A stretch of 64,000 nucleotides of DNA, taken from positions 1 to 64,000 of the forward strand of contig CALEMP010000204.1 in NCBI GenBank assembly GCA_937910685.1, read 5' to 3'. The stretch is from an uncultured bacterium. GTDB lineage: Bacteria > Planctomycetota > UBA1135 > GCA-002686595. The notes under the pieces are model-generated. The model made no database searches and was not told the origin of the DNA. It was given only the letters and a program-made list of their open reading frames with translations. Positions 33,831 through 43,268 of the stretch are shown here, one piece after another. How positions within the stretch are numbered: the first letter of the stretch is position 1; each line of letters starts with the position of its first letter. The position numbers and the translations under genes are program-made.

Positions 33831-34615
33831 GGGGCACCCTGGTGATCTACCGGCGCGAACTCGCCGGTCTGTTTTTGACGCCACTGGGGTGGCTGTTGCT
33901 GGCCTTAGCGCTCTTTGCCAACGGACTCTTCCTTTACCTGGTGCTGCCCTATACCGGGGGCGATGTGGGATCGTCCCTGCGAGGAGCCTTGGGCGGAGGC
34001 ACCTTGTTCTGGGCACTGATGGTGTTTCTACCCCCGTTGCTCGCCATGCGCATGATGGCCGAAGAGTCACGATCGGGGACCCTGGAATACCTTTTGACTG
34101 CACCGGTCAGCGATAGTGCGGTGGTGGTCGGCAAGTTTCTTGCAGCCACCACGTTCCTCGCTTTGATTTGGTCGGTGGTGCCCCTCTATGGTTTGCTTTT
34201 TCAACTCCAGGGGAGTCCACCGGATTGGGGCGCGGTTTTCGCCACCTGGCTGGGGGCCGTGCTCACATCGGGGCTCTTTGTATCCCTGGGATTGCTAGCG
34301 GCGACTTCTACCAACACGCCCCTCTTGGCGGCGTTCCTGGCCTTTGCCGCCTGTCTCGGTTGGATTCTGGTGCCAAGCTTCGGTGGACAACTGTTGAATT
34401 CTCTCGATGCCTTCGTGGGCACGGGTGACTTGGGAGGCCTGCTGGTGCAGACCTTGCGTTCCAGCCTGCAAGCCATGGATGTGCTGAGGCACTTTCACTT
34501 TTCCTGGCGCATGGGTGTGATCGACACGGCCGAGGTGGTTTTCTTCTGCACTTGGCCTTGCCTCTTTTTATTCGCCACCGTGCGTATGCTTGAGGGCCGG
34601 AGGTGGCGGGTATGA
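33827..34615 (+). CDS. ABC-2 type permease, GldF-like (copy 1)
   Basis: The product has 262 residues and six hydrophobic helices. MRGTLVIYRRELAGLFLTPLGWLLLALAL is the typical cytosolic start and first helix. The EESRSGTLEYLLTAPVSDSAVVVGKFLA block is the classic ABC-2 coupling loop, which in this family follows RMMA. It is coupled to the ATPase and GldG genes by four-base overlaps on each side. The corresponding copy 2 permease (61453-62187) shares the block as EERHSGTIELLLTLPIS. Confidence 0.92.
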   Translation: MRGTLVIYRRELAGLFLTPLGWLLLALALFANGLFLYLVLPYTGGDVGSSLRGALGGGTLFWALMVFLPPLLAMRMMAEESRSGTLEYLLTAPVSDSAVVVGKFLAATTFLALIWSVVPLYGLLFQLQGSPPDWGAVFATWLGAVLTSGLFVSLGLLAATSTNTPLLAAFLAFAACLGWILVPSFGGQLLNSLDAFVGTGDLGGLLVQTLRSSLQAMDVLRHFHFSWRMGVIDTAEVVFFCTWPCLFLFATVRMLEGRRWRV

Positions 34616-36309
34616 GTCGTTCCAAAAGTGTCGGTAAGATTTCCCGAGCGGGGATTTGGTTCCAGGTGGTTTTGGCGGGAGCCCTCGCCCTTTCCGCCGT
34701 ATTGGCCATCAACTGGCTGGCCGCTCGACCGGGGGTTCGTCAGCGCTTTGACCTGACTGCCACGGGCAGCGCTTCGGTGGATGCGTCCACCCGGGGCGTG
34801 CTGGTGGCTCTGCCAGGAGAGGTACACATCGACGTGTTCTTCCGACCCGAGCCGGCGCCCTTTGAGCGCGTGGCCCAGGATGTGCAGACACGGACCTCGG
34901 AGTTGCTGGAGGTGATGAAACTCCAGGGGGGTGATCAACTCAAGATCACGCGTCACAACATGTCGGACGCGGTGGGTATTGAAAGGCGCAAGCTCGAGTT
35001 ACGCATTCGCGGACTCGAAAACTGCCTGATCGTTTCCCATCTGGCCCCAGCGGAAGCGGATCGGGACGCCAACCTTCCGGAGGGCGTGCCCATGCGCGAA
35101 GTGGTGCCTCTCTTTGGGCGCCATGGCCTTGCGGCCTTGGATCCGGGCAACCCGGACCGAAATGCCTATCGCGCTCCGGCGATCATGAGCTTTGACGGGG
35201 AAAAGGCGATCCTTGCGGCGATGCTCAAGGTTACCCAGGGGCGTGCGCCCCTCATCTGCTTCAGCCGTGGCCATGGGGAGGGGGACGCCTTTGAGCTGAA
35301 CGGGGATCCCGCAGGCTTCGGCATCCTCGAGTCGCTTTTGACCGCTGACGGTTTCCGGACCGAGCGCTGGTCGGGCACGGAGAATGGCGACTTGCCAGAA
35401 GACTGCAGTGTCCTCGCGATCCTGGAGCCCAGAACCCCTTTTAGCGACATTGAAACTCGCTCCATCGAGAAATTCATGGCCGGCGGCGGGCGTTTGGTGC
35501 TTGCTGCGCCCACGGACCCAGGTCTTCTGGAGGCTTCGGGACTGGACCTGTTCTACGAGTCCTTTGGTGTCGAAATTACTCCGGGTATCGTGTGCGAACC
35601 CAAGCGGGATGCGGCGACCACCGCGCCTGTGGTGGGTGGCCCTCAGGTGGCATACGTTCAAGCTTTGCCCGATGACATGGGCGCTCACCCGATCACCGGA
35701 CCTTACAAGGACGCTGCCCAGCCCTTGCGGGTGCCAGCAGCCCACGGGTTGCGCGTGGCACGTCAGCCTCGCTTGGGCCTTGCCCAGGCGGTGGTTCGTT
35801 CTCCCCGTCGCGCCCCGGGATCCTGGGTGGATGAGCCACCGTTCAACTGGATCCCTGATGATCACGAGAACCAGAAAGCACAGGACCTGGTGATTGCTTG
35901 GAGTCGCGGCTTTGCTGCGGAGGCTGGCGCCGAGGTGATCGAGGCCACCAGGGCTGATGGTGCCGTGCGCGAGAATCGCATTGTGTTCTTGGGCAGTGGC
36001 GCCATGTTGCAGGACAGCATTTTGGGAGACCCTCGCATGGGGCCGTTCAACGAGCCCTTTGCCCGCAATCTGTTCAATTGGGCGGCGGACCGTGAGTATC
36101 GTGTGTCCATCTCTTCCAAGGACCCCGCCATACAGCGCGCTCCTGCGGAGACGGTAACCCGGGTGGTTCAGGTAGCCCTTTGGTACCTGCCCCTGAGTTG
36201 CGTTTTGATGGGCGTGCTGGTGAGCTTCTTGCGTCGCCGTGGCGGGCCTGATCGGGCACCGACGGGTCAGTCGGGCAGCGGACAGGACAGTCCGGGATCC
36301 GAGGCATGA
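34612..36309 (+). CDS. GldG-like ABC auxiliary protein (copy 1)
   Basis: This membrane-anchored protein of about 565 residues has one N-terminal helix (WFQVVLAGALALSAVLAINWLA) followed by RFDLTATGSASVDASTRGVL. That is the pattern of the GldG/ABC_transp_aux family (RxDLT, then a large extracytoplasmic domain), and a C-terminal helix follows (LWYLPLSCVLMGVLVSFL). It is thought to act outside the membrane with the ABC-2 permease. The ATG at 34612 overlaps the permease stop; a GTG at 34603 is possible but would add only three residues. The stop overlaps the DUF4340 start. Confidence 0.9.
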   Translation: MSRSKSVGKISRAGIWFQVVLAGALALSAVLAINWLAARPGVRQRFDLTATGSASVDASTRGVLVALPGEVHIDVFFRPEPAPFERVAQDVQTRTSELLEVMKLQGGDQLKITRHNMSDAVGIERRKLELRIRGLENCLIVSHLAPAEADRDANLPEGVPMREVVPLFGRHGLAALDPGNPDRNAYRAPAIMSFDGEKAILAAMLKVTQGRAPLICFSRGHGEGDAFELNGDPAGFGILESLLTADGFRTERWSGTENGDLPEDCSVLAILEPRTPFSDIETRSIEKFMAGGGRLVLAAPTDPGLLEASGLDLFYESFGVEITPGIVCEPKRDAATTAPVVGGPQVAYVQALPDDMGAHPITGPYKDAAQPLRVPAAHGLRVARQPRLGLAQAVVRSPRRAPGSWVDEPPFNWIPDDHENQKAQDLVIAWSRGFAAEAGAEVIEATRADGAVRENRIVFLGSGAMLQDSILGDPRMGPFNEPFARNLFNWAADREYRVSISSKDPAIQRAPAETVTRVVQVALWYLPLSCVLMGVLVSFLRRRGGPDRAPTGQSGSGQDSPGSEA

Positions 36310-38099
36310 GTCGCGGATCGCTCCTTTTCTTGGCTCTCCTGGTGGGGACGCTTTCTTTCTTCATCTTGCAACAGAAAGAGGTCGAAGACGAAACCCGTTT
36401 CCACACAGAAGAGCGTCTGCTGGGGGACTTGAATCCCGGCCTGATCGTCAAGGTCTTTGTGGACCACACGGACCGTGAGGAGTACTTGGGTTTTGAGCTG
36501 GGCCCACAGGGTTGGATGCTCTCCGATCCCTTGCCTTATCCGGTGGACAGGGCCCTGCTTGGGGCGCTGCTCAAAAGCCTCGTGCAGAACGCGCGCTTTG
36601 TGGCCACGGCCGAGGAAGCTGACTTGGACGGGAGCTTCGAGCCCCCCCGCGCGACCCTGCGCATTACCACCCGGGACGAGGCTGGCGAGGAGCGTGAACT
36701 CGAGCTGGTGCTGGGCGCCCTCGATGTGGACGGCATGAGCCAGTACGTGCGTACCCGAGGCGGGACCTATCGGATTCTGCGGACCCTCGACACGGTGCTG
36801 CAGCGCAGCGTGAGGGATTTCCGTTCCAAGCAACTCTTGGCCCTCAATCCTGAGACCATCGTTCGGGTGGGACGCACGTGGAAGGGTCTAGATAAGATGA
36901 ACCCGGATTTTTCCTTCATCGCAGAGCGCAAGGGAGGCGGGTGGCAGCTCATTTCCCCCGAGCGGGTTCGGATGGATCCCTTCGGCATGCTGCTTTGGCT
37001 CAAGGGCCTCAGTGGGGTAGATATCCAGGGCTTTGCCTATGATCCGCCCACGGACAAGGATGTGGCGGACTTTGAGGCTCCCCTAGAACGCTGGGGTTTG
37101 GATCACCCGGAAATGATCTTTGAGTGGGAAAGCAATGCAGGGGCAAAAGAAACCTTGCTGATGTCCGGAGGCTACGAGTCGGGCTACTGGTCAGTGACAC
37201 GCCCTGCTGGGCAGAGGGTTGTGGGCGTGGGGGGCAATTCCGCCGACGCCTTGATTCAGCACTGGACGGATTTCACCGACCGCACCTTGATTCACGCCTT
37301 CCGCGCGGATGTGGATGCGATCCGTTTGTTGCAGGGTCCCAACACCGTGCGCTTGCATCGGATCAAGGGAGACACCTTTGGCCTAGAATTGATTGACTCC
37401 GAAGGTCAGACCAAAAATCTGGGCCTGGCGAATCCTGTGTTGGTGGACCGAGTCTTCGGCTCTCTGGAAAATGGAATCATCGATGGCTGGGAGCGTGAGC
37501 TTGTGGCCGCAGATGAGTTTCCACCGGCAGCCGAGCGCTGGGGTTATGCCCTTGAGCTGGGAGGGATCCATGGGGATGACGTGCAGGTCGCCTGGGTCGG
37601 CCGGGAATTGTTTGTGGATGGTGCGGACTTGATGCGCACCTATTTCCGCCCCGGGGAAACCCTGGTGGGGCGTGTGGAAGCATCCCTGCTTGAAGTGCTT
37701 TCTATGCCCGCTGCGGATTTCCGCAGCTTGGATCTTTGGTCCCTCGATGAGGTGCGTCTGGTGCAGCTCGATGTGCGCTGGGGAGACTTGACCCGAACCT
37801 ACGAGCGAAAGATCCAGGGGACGTGGAGGCGTAAGGGCCAAGAGCGCTCCGCCACGGAGTTGCTCGATGTACTGGACATGCTGTTTTTCCTCTCCGCGGA
37901 AAGCTACCTGGATGGACCAGCGGGACCCTTGGATCAAAACGTGGAAGTGATCCTCACGGGGCAGCAGGGCCAGACCCACAGCTTTGTGCTGGGGCTCGAT
38001 TCTGCGGGTCAGCAGGTGCTGGAGACTGGGGAGGGCATCCGTGCGATCCCCGCCAAAGACAGCATCCACAGGGCTCTCATAGCCCTTTTTAGGGACTAG
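36306..38099 (+). CDS. DUF4340 protein (copy 1)
   Basis: This 597-residue protein has an N-terminal membrane anchor (LLFLALLVGTLSFFIL), then beta-rich repeats of the DUF4340 type. These include QGWMLSDPLPYPVDRALLG with the typical LL.L..L segments around residue 85, and later KQLLALNPETIVRV. It is the last gene of the ABC operon and overlaps GldG by four bases. DUF4340 proteins usually follow GldG genes and have no known biochemical role. Copy 2 (58126-59535) is shorter at 469 residues. Confidence 0.87.
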   Translation: MSRGSLLFLALLVGTLSFFILQQKEVEDETRFHTEERLLGDLNPGLIVKVFVDHTDREEYLGFELGPQGWMLSDPLPYPVDRALLGALLKSLVQNARFVATAEEADLDGSFEPPRATLRITTRDEAGEERELELVLGALDVDGMSQYVRTRGGTYRILRTLDTVLQRSVRDFRSKQLLALNPETIVRVGRTWKGLDKMNPDFSFIAERKGGGWQLISPERVRMDPFGMLLWLKGLSGVDIQGFAYDPPTDKDVADFEAPLERWGLDHPEMIFEWESNAGAKETLLMSGGYESGYWSVTRPAGQRVVGVGGNSADALIQHWTDFTDRTLIHAFRADVDAIRLLQGPNTVRLHRIKGDTFGLELIDSEGQTKNLGLANPVLVDRVFGSLENGIIDGWERELVAADEFPPAAERWGYALELGGIHGDDVQVAWVGRELFVDGADLMRTYFRPGETLVGRVEASLLEVLSMPAADFRSLDLWSLDEVRLVQLDVRWGDLTRTYERKIQGTWRRKGQERSATELLDVLDMLFFLSAESYLDGPAGPLDQNVEVILTGQQGQTHSFVLGLDSAGQQVLETGEGIRAIPAKDSIHRALIALFRD

Positions 38100-38256
38100 G
38101 GCGCGGGATTGGGCGGTGCTCAGCCCGGGGGGCTTGCAATCCAGGCGTCATTGGCGATAGGCTGGGGGACCCTAACAGGAGCCGAACGGCATTGGCCGTG
38201 GTTTTCGCAGGTGGGGAGCCACGGGGGCTCCTCCGGGCAAACCAGGGAGCACCCAC

Positions 38257-40821
38257 ATGATTGCAGGAAATGGGCCCGAGGCCTCCTTGAAAGCCGCCCT
38301 TGGCAAAACCAAAAGAGGGACCAAGCCGGTGGAGCGCATCGTCGCCGAGCTGAAGCGGGAAGCCCGTTGGCGCGAGCGCATCGTTCATTGGCACGAGACT
38401 CCCGAACGCCACGGCCGCCAAAAAGACTTTCCAGCCAGGATGGCTCCCGAGCTGATTGAGGTGCTCCGTCAGCGCGGGGTTGAATCCCTGCGCGCCCACC
38501 AGGCAACGGCCATCGAGGCGGCCCTCGACGGACAAGATGTGTTGGTGGCCACGCCCACTGCCAGCGGCAAGACGGTTTGTTACACCGTGCCCGTCTTGCA
38601 GCGCTTGCTCGAAACCAATGGTCAAGCGCGGGCGCTCTTCCTGTATCCCACCAAGGCTCTGGCCCAGGATCAAACCGTCGGCTTGACCGCCATGATCGAA
38701 GGGTTAGGCCGCCAACAGGGGAATCAGGCTTTTCACGCTTTCACTTACGACGGAGACACGCCCCCGAGCGTTCGACGCACCTTGCGCGACCGGGGGCACA
38801 TGGTCTTGACCAACCCTTGGATGTTGCACCAAGGGATCCTGCCAAATCACTCCAAGTGGGCGGAGTTATTCAAAGGGCTTGAGTACATCATCGTGGACGA
38901 GGTGCATTCCCTTTCTGGGGTCTTTGGGTCCAGCGTGGCCAACGTGCTGCGGCGACTGGTGCGCATCGCTGCGCACTATGGAGCCCATCCGCGCTTCCTG
39001 GCCAGTTCGGCCACCGTGCGCGAGCCCGCGGCCCATGCGGAGCGGCTCTTTGGGCGAAAGGTGACCGTTGTGGATGAGGACGCGTCTCCTGCGGGCAAGC
39101 GTTACTTTGCGGTCTACAACCCGCCGCTGCTGAATCCCGTGGCGGGGCTACGGGCCAGTGCTCTCGAAGAGGCACGTAAGGTGGCGAAGGTCATTTGTGG
39201 TTCCGACCACCAGACTATTTTCTTTTGCGGCCGAAGGACTGCCGTGGAGGTTCTGACCCGTTACCTGAAGGAAGGGGCCAAGGACATGGGGCTTAAGCCC
39301 AGCGAAATCCGGGGCTATCGAGGTGGCTACTTACCCAATATGCGCCGGGAGATCGAAGCGGGGCTCAAGGACGGCTCGGTCAAGGTGGTGATCTCCACCA
39401 ATGCACTTGAGCTGGGCATTGACATTGGCGCTTTGGACGTGGCGGTGCTCGTGGGCTATCCCGGCAGCCAAGCGTCGTTCTGGCAACGAGCGGGGCGCGT
39501 GGGACGCCGGGGTGGCCCGAGCCTCGTTCTGCAATTGGCTCGCTCTGAGCCGACCGATCAGTATCTAGCGGCCCATCCGGAGTACCTTTTCGCCGCCCCC
39601 CGGGAGCGCCTTGGCCTGGACCCGGACAACTTGGTTTTGCTCTCTGAGCAGTTGAAGTGCGCGGCTTTTGAGCTGCCGTTCCAACGGGCTGAAGACGGCA
39701 CCTTGGCGGGGGACCCGGCTTTTGGTCAGGTGCCCGACGCGGCTGAGGTGTTGTCCTATTTGGCGGAGGAGTCGGGGTTCCTGATGGAGCGCGAGCGCAC
39801 CTTCTTTTGGATGGCGGACGCCTATCCGGCCCAGGATGTTTCCCTGGCGGGTGGGGACCTGGACAATGTGTTGATTCTCGAACAGGGCAGCGAGCGTGCC
39901 CTGGGTGAGACCGATCGGGAGTCGTCCCTGGTGACTTGCCATGAGGGAGCAATCTACCAGGTGCAGGGCGTGACGTGGCGCATCGAAACGTTCGATCACA
40001 AGAACCGTCGGGCCTATGCAAAGCAGGTGGAATCGGATTACTACACCGAGGCCCAGACCGACACGGATGTGCGCGTCCTTCGGCTTGAAGAGTGCTCGCG
40101 CCGGGACCGGGCTGATTATCCGGTGGCCCAGCCCATGCCCCTACCAGAAGGTGCGGATGCCTTCGACCAAGTGGGTGAGGACACGAGCGTTTGGCGCGGA
40201 GAAGTGCATGTGACAACGGTAGCGACGCTGTACAAGAAGATCCGTTTCTACACCAAGGAAAACGTGGGGGCCGGTGAGATTCACCTGCCGCCTGAGGAAT
40301 TGGACACGGAGGCTTTTATGCTGACCCTCTCCTCGGAAACCGCCGCCGAGCTAGGGGCCAGCAGCGCCGATGGGGGCACCGCCTGGCATGCCCTGGGGGA
40401 ATTGATGCGCAGCACAGCACCCTTGTTTGTTCGTTGCCAGCCCAGCGATCTAGGCCTCAGCACCCAGGTGCGCTCGACCCACTTTGGGCGGCCGACCCTG
40501 GTGCTGTATGACCGGGTGCAAGGGGGCGTGGGCTTGAGCGACCTGCTCTTGGCTGCTCAGCGTGAGTTGCTCGCGGCTTGTTTGGATGTGGTGCAGCGTT
40601 GCGCCTGCGAACGGGGCTGCCCTGCTTGCGTGGGCCCCGTGGAAGAGGTGGGAGCAGAAGGCAAGGCGGGTGTCTTGCGTTTGCTGGAGCACTTGTCCAA
40701 GGGGCCGGCCCTTGAGCCTTGCGAGCCCGCGGAACTCGACGCTCCAGAGGATGAGGTCATCAGCGCCAAGGACCTGGGCCCCGAAGGGCACGTGACCCGC
40801 GGGGCTCTGCTGCCTGAGTGA
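38257..40821 (+). CDS. mrfA: DEAD/DEAH-box helicase with DUF1998 and Zn-cluster, MrfA-like
   Basis: This superfamily 2 helicase has 854 residues. Motif I is ATPTASGKT, motif II DEVHSL, motif III SSATV, and motif VI QRAGRVGR. The C-terminal DUF1998 region ends in a four-cysteine cluster (CACERGCPAC), the iron or zinc site of YprA/MrfA helicases. In Bacillus, MrfA acts with the nuclease MrfB in repair of mitomycin-C damage, independent of UvrABC. The next gene is a MrfB-like nuclease seven bases downstream, supporting the same pairing. The ATG at 38257 lies about 155 bases after the ABC operon, a likely separate unit. Confidence 0.9.
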   Translation: MIAGNGPEASLKAALGKTKRGTKPVERIVAELKREARWRERIVHWHETPERHGRQKDFPARMAPELIEVLRQRGVESLRAHQATAIEAALDGQDVLVATPTASGKTVCYTVPVLQRLLETNGQARALFLYPTKALAQDQTVGLTAMIEGLGRQQGNQAFHAFTYDGDTPPSVRRTLRDRGHMVLTNPWMLHQGILPNHSKWAELFKGLEYIIVDEVHSLSGVFGSSVANVLRRLVRIAAHYGAHPRFLASSATVREPAAHAERLFGRKVTVVDEDASPAGKRYFAVYNPPLLNPVAGLRASALEEARKVAKVICGSDHQTIFFCGRRTAVEVLTRYLKEGAKDMGLKPSEIRGYRGGYLPNMRREIEAGLKDGSVKVVISTNALELGIDIGALDVAVLVGYPGSQASFWQRAGRVGRRGGPSLVLQLARSEPTDQYLAAHPEYLFAAPRERLGLDPDNLVLLSEQLKCAAFELPFQRAEDGTLAGDPAFGQVPDAAEVLSYLAEESGFLMERERTFFWMADAYPAQDVSLAGGDLDNVLILEQGSERALGETDRESSLVTCHEGAIYQVQGVTWRIETFDHKNRRAYAKQVESDYYTEAQTDTDVRVLRLEECSRRDRADYPVAQPMPLPEGADAFDQVGEDTSVWRGEVHVTTVATLYKKIRFYTKENVGAGEIHLPPEELDTEAFMLTLSSETAAELGASSADGGTAWHALGELMRSTAPLFVRCQPSDLGLSTQVRSTHFGRPTLVLYDRVQGGVGLSDLLLAAQRELLAACLDVVQRCACERGCPACVGPVEEVGAEGKAGVLRLLEHLSKGPALEPCEPAELDAPEDEVISAKDLGPEGHVTRGALLPE

Positions 40822-40828
40822 GTGAAGA

Positions 40829-42289
40829 ATGGCTGGGCGTCAAAAGAATTTGGCCGGGCGTTTGAAACGCTTGCGGCGTGAGGGAACTGGGGCGGGACCG
40901 GCTGGGGCACGAGTCATAGGGTCTGAGCCGATTGAAACCGCCGGGGTCGAACCCACATCCGCGAACACCCAGAGCAGCGCCCGGAAATTCGCCCTCGGGC
41001 GCCTGCGGGAACGCTTGCAAGGTCGTGGCCAGGCCTATGGAGAGTCGAGTTCCGGACCGCGCACTCAGCCCACTTGCCCCACTCAACTCGGTCCACCCAA
41101 GGACCTCGTCTCATGGGAAGCAACCCATGGAACCTGTCAAGGGCGTGAGGCACTCTTAAGCGGAACCGATATGCACGGGGATTGGCGCCTGCAAGAGGCT
41201 CATCTAGCTGACCCCCAGGCCCTGGCAATCATGGCCCAGGATCCCCGCTTGCTGGCAGCTTCCTCGGGGGACGCGCTCTTCCTGGACACGGAAACAACGG
41301 GCCTGGCCGGGGGTACCGGGACATGGGTTTTTATGGTTGGGCTAGGACGCTTTCGGCCCGATGGGACCTTCGAGTTGTGGCAAGGGTTTTTGCCGGGTCC
41401 GGAGGCAGAGAAACCGTTCTTGCACGAGGTGGCCCGACGCATTGGCGAGGCTGGGACACTGGTGAGCTTTTTTGGCAAGTCCTATGACCAGCACCGCTTG
41501 CTCGACCGTTTCCGTTTGCACGGGTTGCCGTCACCCTTTGAGAACCGTCGGCACTTGGATCTCTACCATCCCCTCAAGCGCCTTTGTGGTGGGCAAGGAC
41601 CGGGTCCCTATGGGGACCACAAGTTACAAACCCTTGAGCGACACTTGTGTGGGCACCAGCGCGTGGATGACCTGCCTGGATCTGCGGCTCCCGAGGCCTG
41701 GTTCGATTTTTTGCGAGGAGATCCCCACCGTTTGGAGGGAGTCTTCCATCACAACTTTCTCGATGTTCTGTCCCTCGTCACCTTGTACGGCTATCTGGGA
41801 CAGGCACTCACTGGCCGCCGGGGTGATGGCCGGCCCCTGTCCGGATCTGAGTTGCTTCGTACCCTTGCCCTGGTGAAGAGCTCGTGCAAGGGGAGGGATT
41901 TTTCTGGCGCGTTGCGGTTGCGGGGGGCCAAGGATTTCCCCGAAGGCCCCTTGGAGCAGGTGTTGCTCTTGGATCGCTTGCGGGGTGAGTGTTTATTACG
42001 CACGGGAGCCACCGCGGAAGGGGAGGAGCTTTTGGAGTCGGTGCATCTGCGGGCTCAGGGCGCGGAAGAACCCGGTGAGCGCGTGAAGCGCTCGGCTCTG
42101 GAGTCCGCCCAGCTGCTCGCTCGCTCGGCAGCGGGGCGCCAGGAGCTTGTGCGCGCCGCCGAAGCGCATCAATGGGCTGGGACTTGGCTGTCTCGCTGGC
42201 CTGGGCTTGTGAGTCACCAGCATGCCCAAGAGCGTATGGGAATCCGACTCGATCGTTCCTTGCTTCCGAGACCCGCCCCGGGTGCCTAG
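40829..42289 (+). CDS. mrfB: YprB/MrfB-like RNase H-fold nuclease with TPR-like tail
   Basis: The 486-residue protein has a disordered basic N-terminus (to about residue 110) and then an exonuclease core. The first catalytic block is LFLDTETTGLAGGTGTWVFMVGLG (DTE motif), then FFGKSYDQHRLLDRF, and the last block HHNFLDVLSLVTL contributes the His and Asp typical of DEDDh-type folds. This matches the YprB (MrfB) family. The C-terminal 150 residues are helical. It follows the helicase gene, with which it would unwind and degrade damaged strands. Its stop overlaps the stop of the convergent HDOD gene by four bases. Confidence 0.87.
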   Translation: MAGRQKNLAGRLKRLRREGTGAGPAGARVIGSEPIETAGVEPTSANTQSSARKFALGRLRERLQGRGQAYGESSSGPRTQPTCPTQLGPPKDLVSWEATHGTCQGREALLSGTDMHGDWRLQEAHLADPQALAIMAQDPRLLAASSGDALFLDTETTGLAGGTGTWVFMVGLGRFRPDGTFELWQGFLPGPEAEKPFLHEVARRIGEAGTLVSFFGKSYDQHRLLDRFRLHGLPSPFENRRHLDLYHPLKRLCGGQGPGPYGDHKLQTLERHLCGHQRVDDLPGSAAPEAWFDFLRGDPHRLEGVFHHNFLDVLSLVTLYGYLGQALTGRRGDGRPLSGSELLRTLALVKSSCKGRDFSGALRLRGAKDFPEGPLEQVLLLDRLRGECLLRTGATAEGEELLESVHLRAQGAEEPGERVKRSALESAQLLARSAAGRQELVRAAEAHQWAGTWLSRWPGLVSHQHAQERMGIRLDRSLLPRPAPGA

Positions 42290-43143
42290 GCCGCGAAGAG
42301 ATCCTCGGCCTTGATCAATTCATCGCTCAATTCCTGTCTTAGGGCCAACAGGTCATGGGGCAGCATGTCCGTGTGCTTCCAGGCCAGATCGCTGATCGGG
42401 AAAGTCGAGTGGATCCGGCCATCATCAGAGTTGTCCCCTGTTTTTGCGTGCATGGTCAGGGCTTCTGCCAGGTGAACCGTTGCGGTCAATGATGGGTCGA
42501 GGACTGCCTTTTCCGGCGTGTGGTGGAAACGGATCGTGTCGATCAGAACCTGCGGCAGCATCCAGCGGGTCACGAGCCGCGCCCCAAGTTCCGCATGGGA
42601 AATACCCAGGACCACTTTCTCAACCGTGATTCGCGGACGGCCTAGGGGGACTTCCTGTTCCACCTGATGCTGGCCCTCTTCGTAATAGCGCTCGAGCACT
42701 AAATCGCCCACATTCATCAAGAGGCCCGCGGTGTAGGCCCGTTCTGGATCTGTGCGACCCGTGCGCGTGGCCACCAGTCTCGCAGCGATGGCCGTGGTTA
42801 CGGCATCCCGCCACGAGGACGTGGAGCCGGCCGTGGTGCTCGGGTTGGTCTTGTGAAGGTCACTCGATGCGCACGAGGCCAAGACGAGACTCGTGATCGT
42901 GCGCACGCCCAACATGTTGCCCGCTTCTTCGAGGGAGGCGATTTCCCGTTGAAATCCGTAGTAGGCGGAATTGCTGAGCATGAGTAGCTTGCAGGTGAGC
43001 CCGGGGTCGGTCTGAATCACAGGGATCAGCTGTTGGGGTACCACATCGGGACGGGTCGCGATGTCGAGCACTGTTGTGGCAACGTGCGGGAAGGGCGCCA
43101 AGGAGCGCATGTCCGCCATGATGGATCTTAGAACGTCAACCAT
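42286..43143 (-). CDS. HDOD domain protein
   Basis: This is a cytosolic regulatory protein consisting mostly of a single HDOD domain (285 residues). LAPFPHVATTVLDIATRPDVVPQQLIPVIQTDPGLTCKLLMLSNS is the hallmark start (shown here by its LAPFPHV, QTDPGLT and LSNSAYY parts). The His-Asp pattern of true HD phosphodiesterases is altered in HDOD proteins, and they are thought to regulate rather than hydrolyse. The later blocks are AYTAGLLMNVGDLVLE and ISHAELGARLVTRWMLP. It is convergent with mrfB. No partner (GGDEF, kinase) is next to it. Confidence 0.9.
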   Translation of the reverse strand: MVDVLRSIMADMRSLAPFPHVATTVLDIATRPDVVPQQLIPVIQTDPGLTCKLLMLSNSAYYGFQREIASLEEAGNMLGVRTITSLVLASCASSDLHKTNPSTTAGSTSSWRDAVTTAIAARLVATRTGRTDPERAYTAGLLMNVGDLVLERYYEEGQHQVEQEVPLGRPRITVEKVVLGISHAELGARLVTRWMLPQVLIDTIRFHHTPEKAVLDPSLTATVHLAEALTMHAKTGDNSDDGRIHSTFPISDLAWKHTDMLPHDLLALRQELSDELIKAEDLFAA

Positions 43144-43268
43144 AATCGTCTTGGTCAGAGAAGGAAGTCAGCGCCCCCGCTTTCGGCGAGAGGGGTGTTC
43201 CTCCTCAATGATCTAAACGGCTCGACCCACCACTGGGAAAATATGCTTCACTGCGGGACGGTTCTGCT

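Noticed and set aside
39380-40216. Minus-strand frame within the helicase gene
   Set aside because: Arg/Pro-rich shadow of the mrfA-like gene without any motif.
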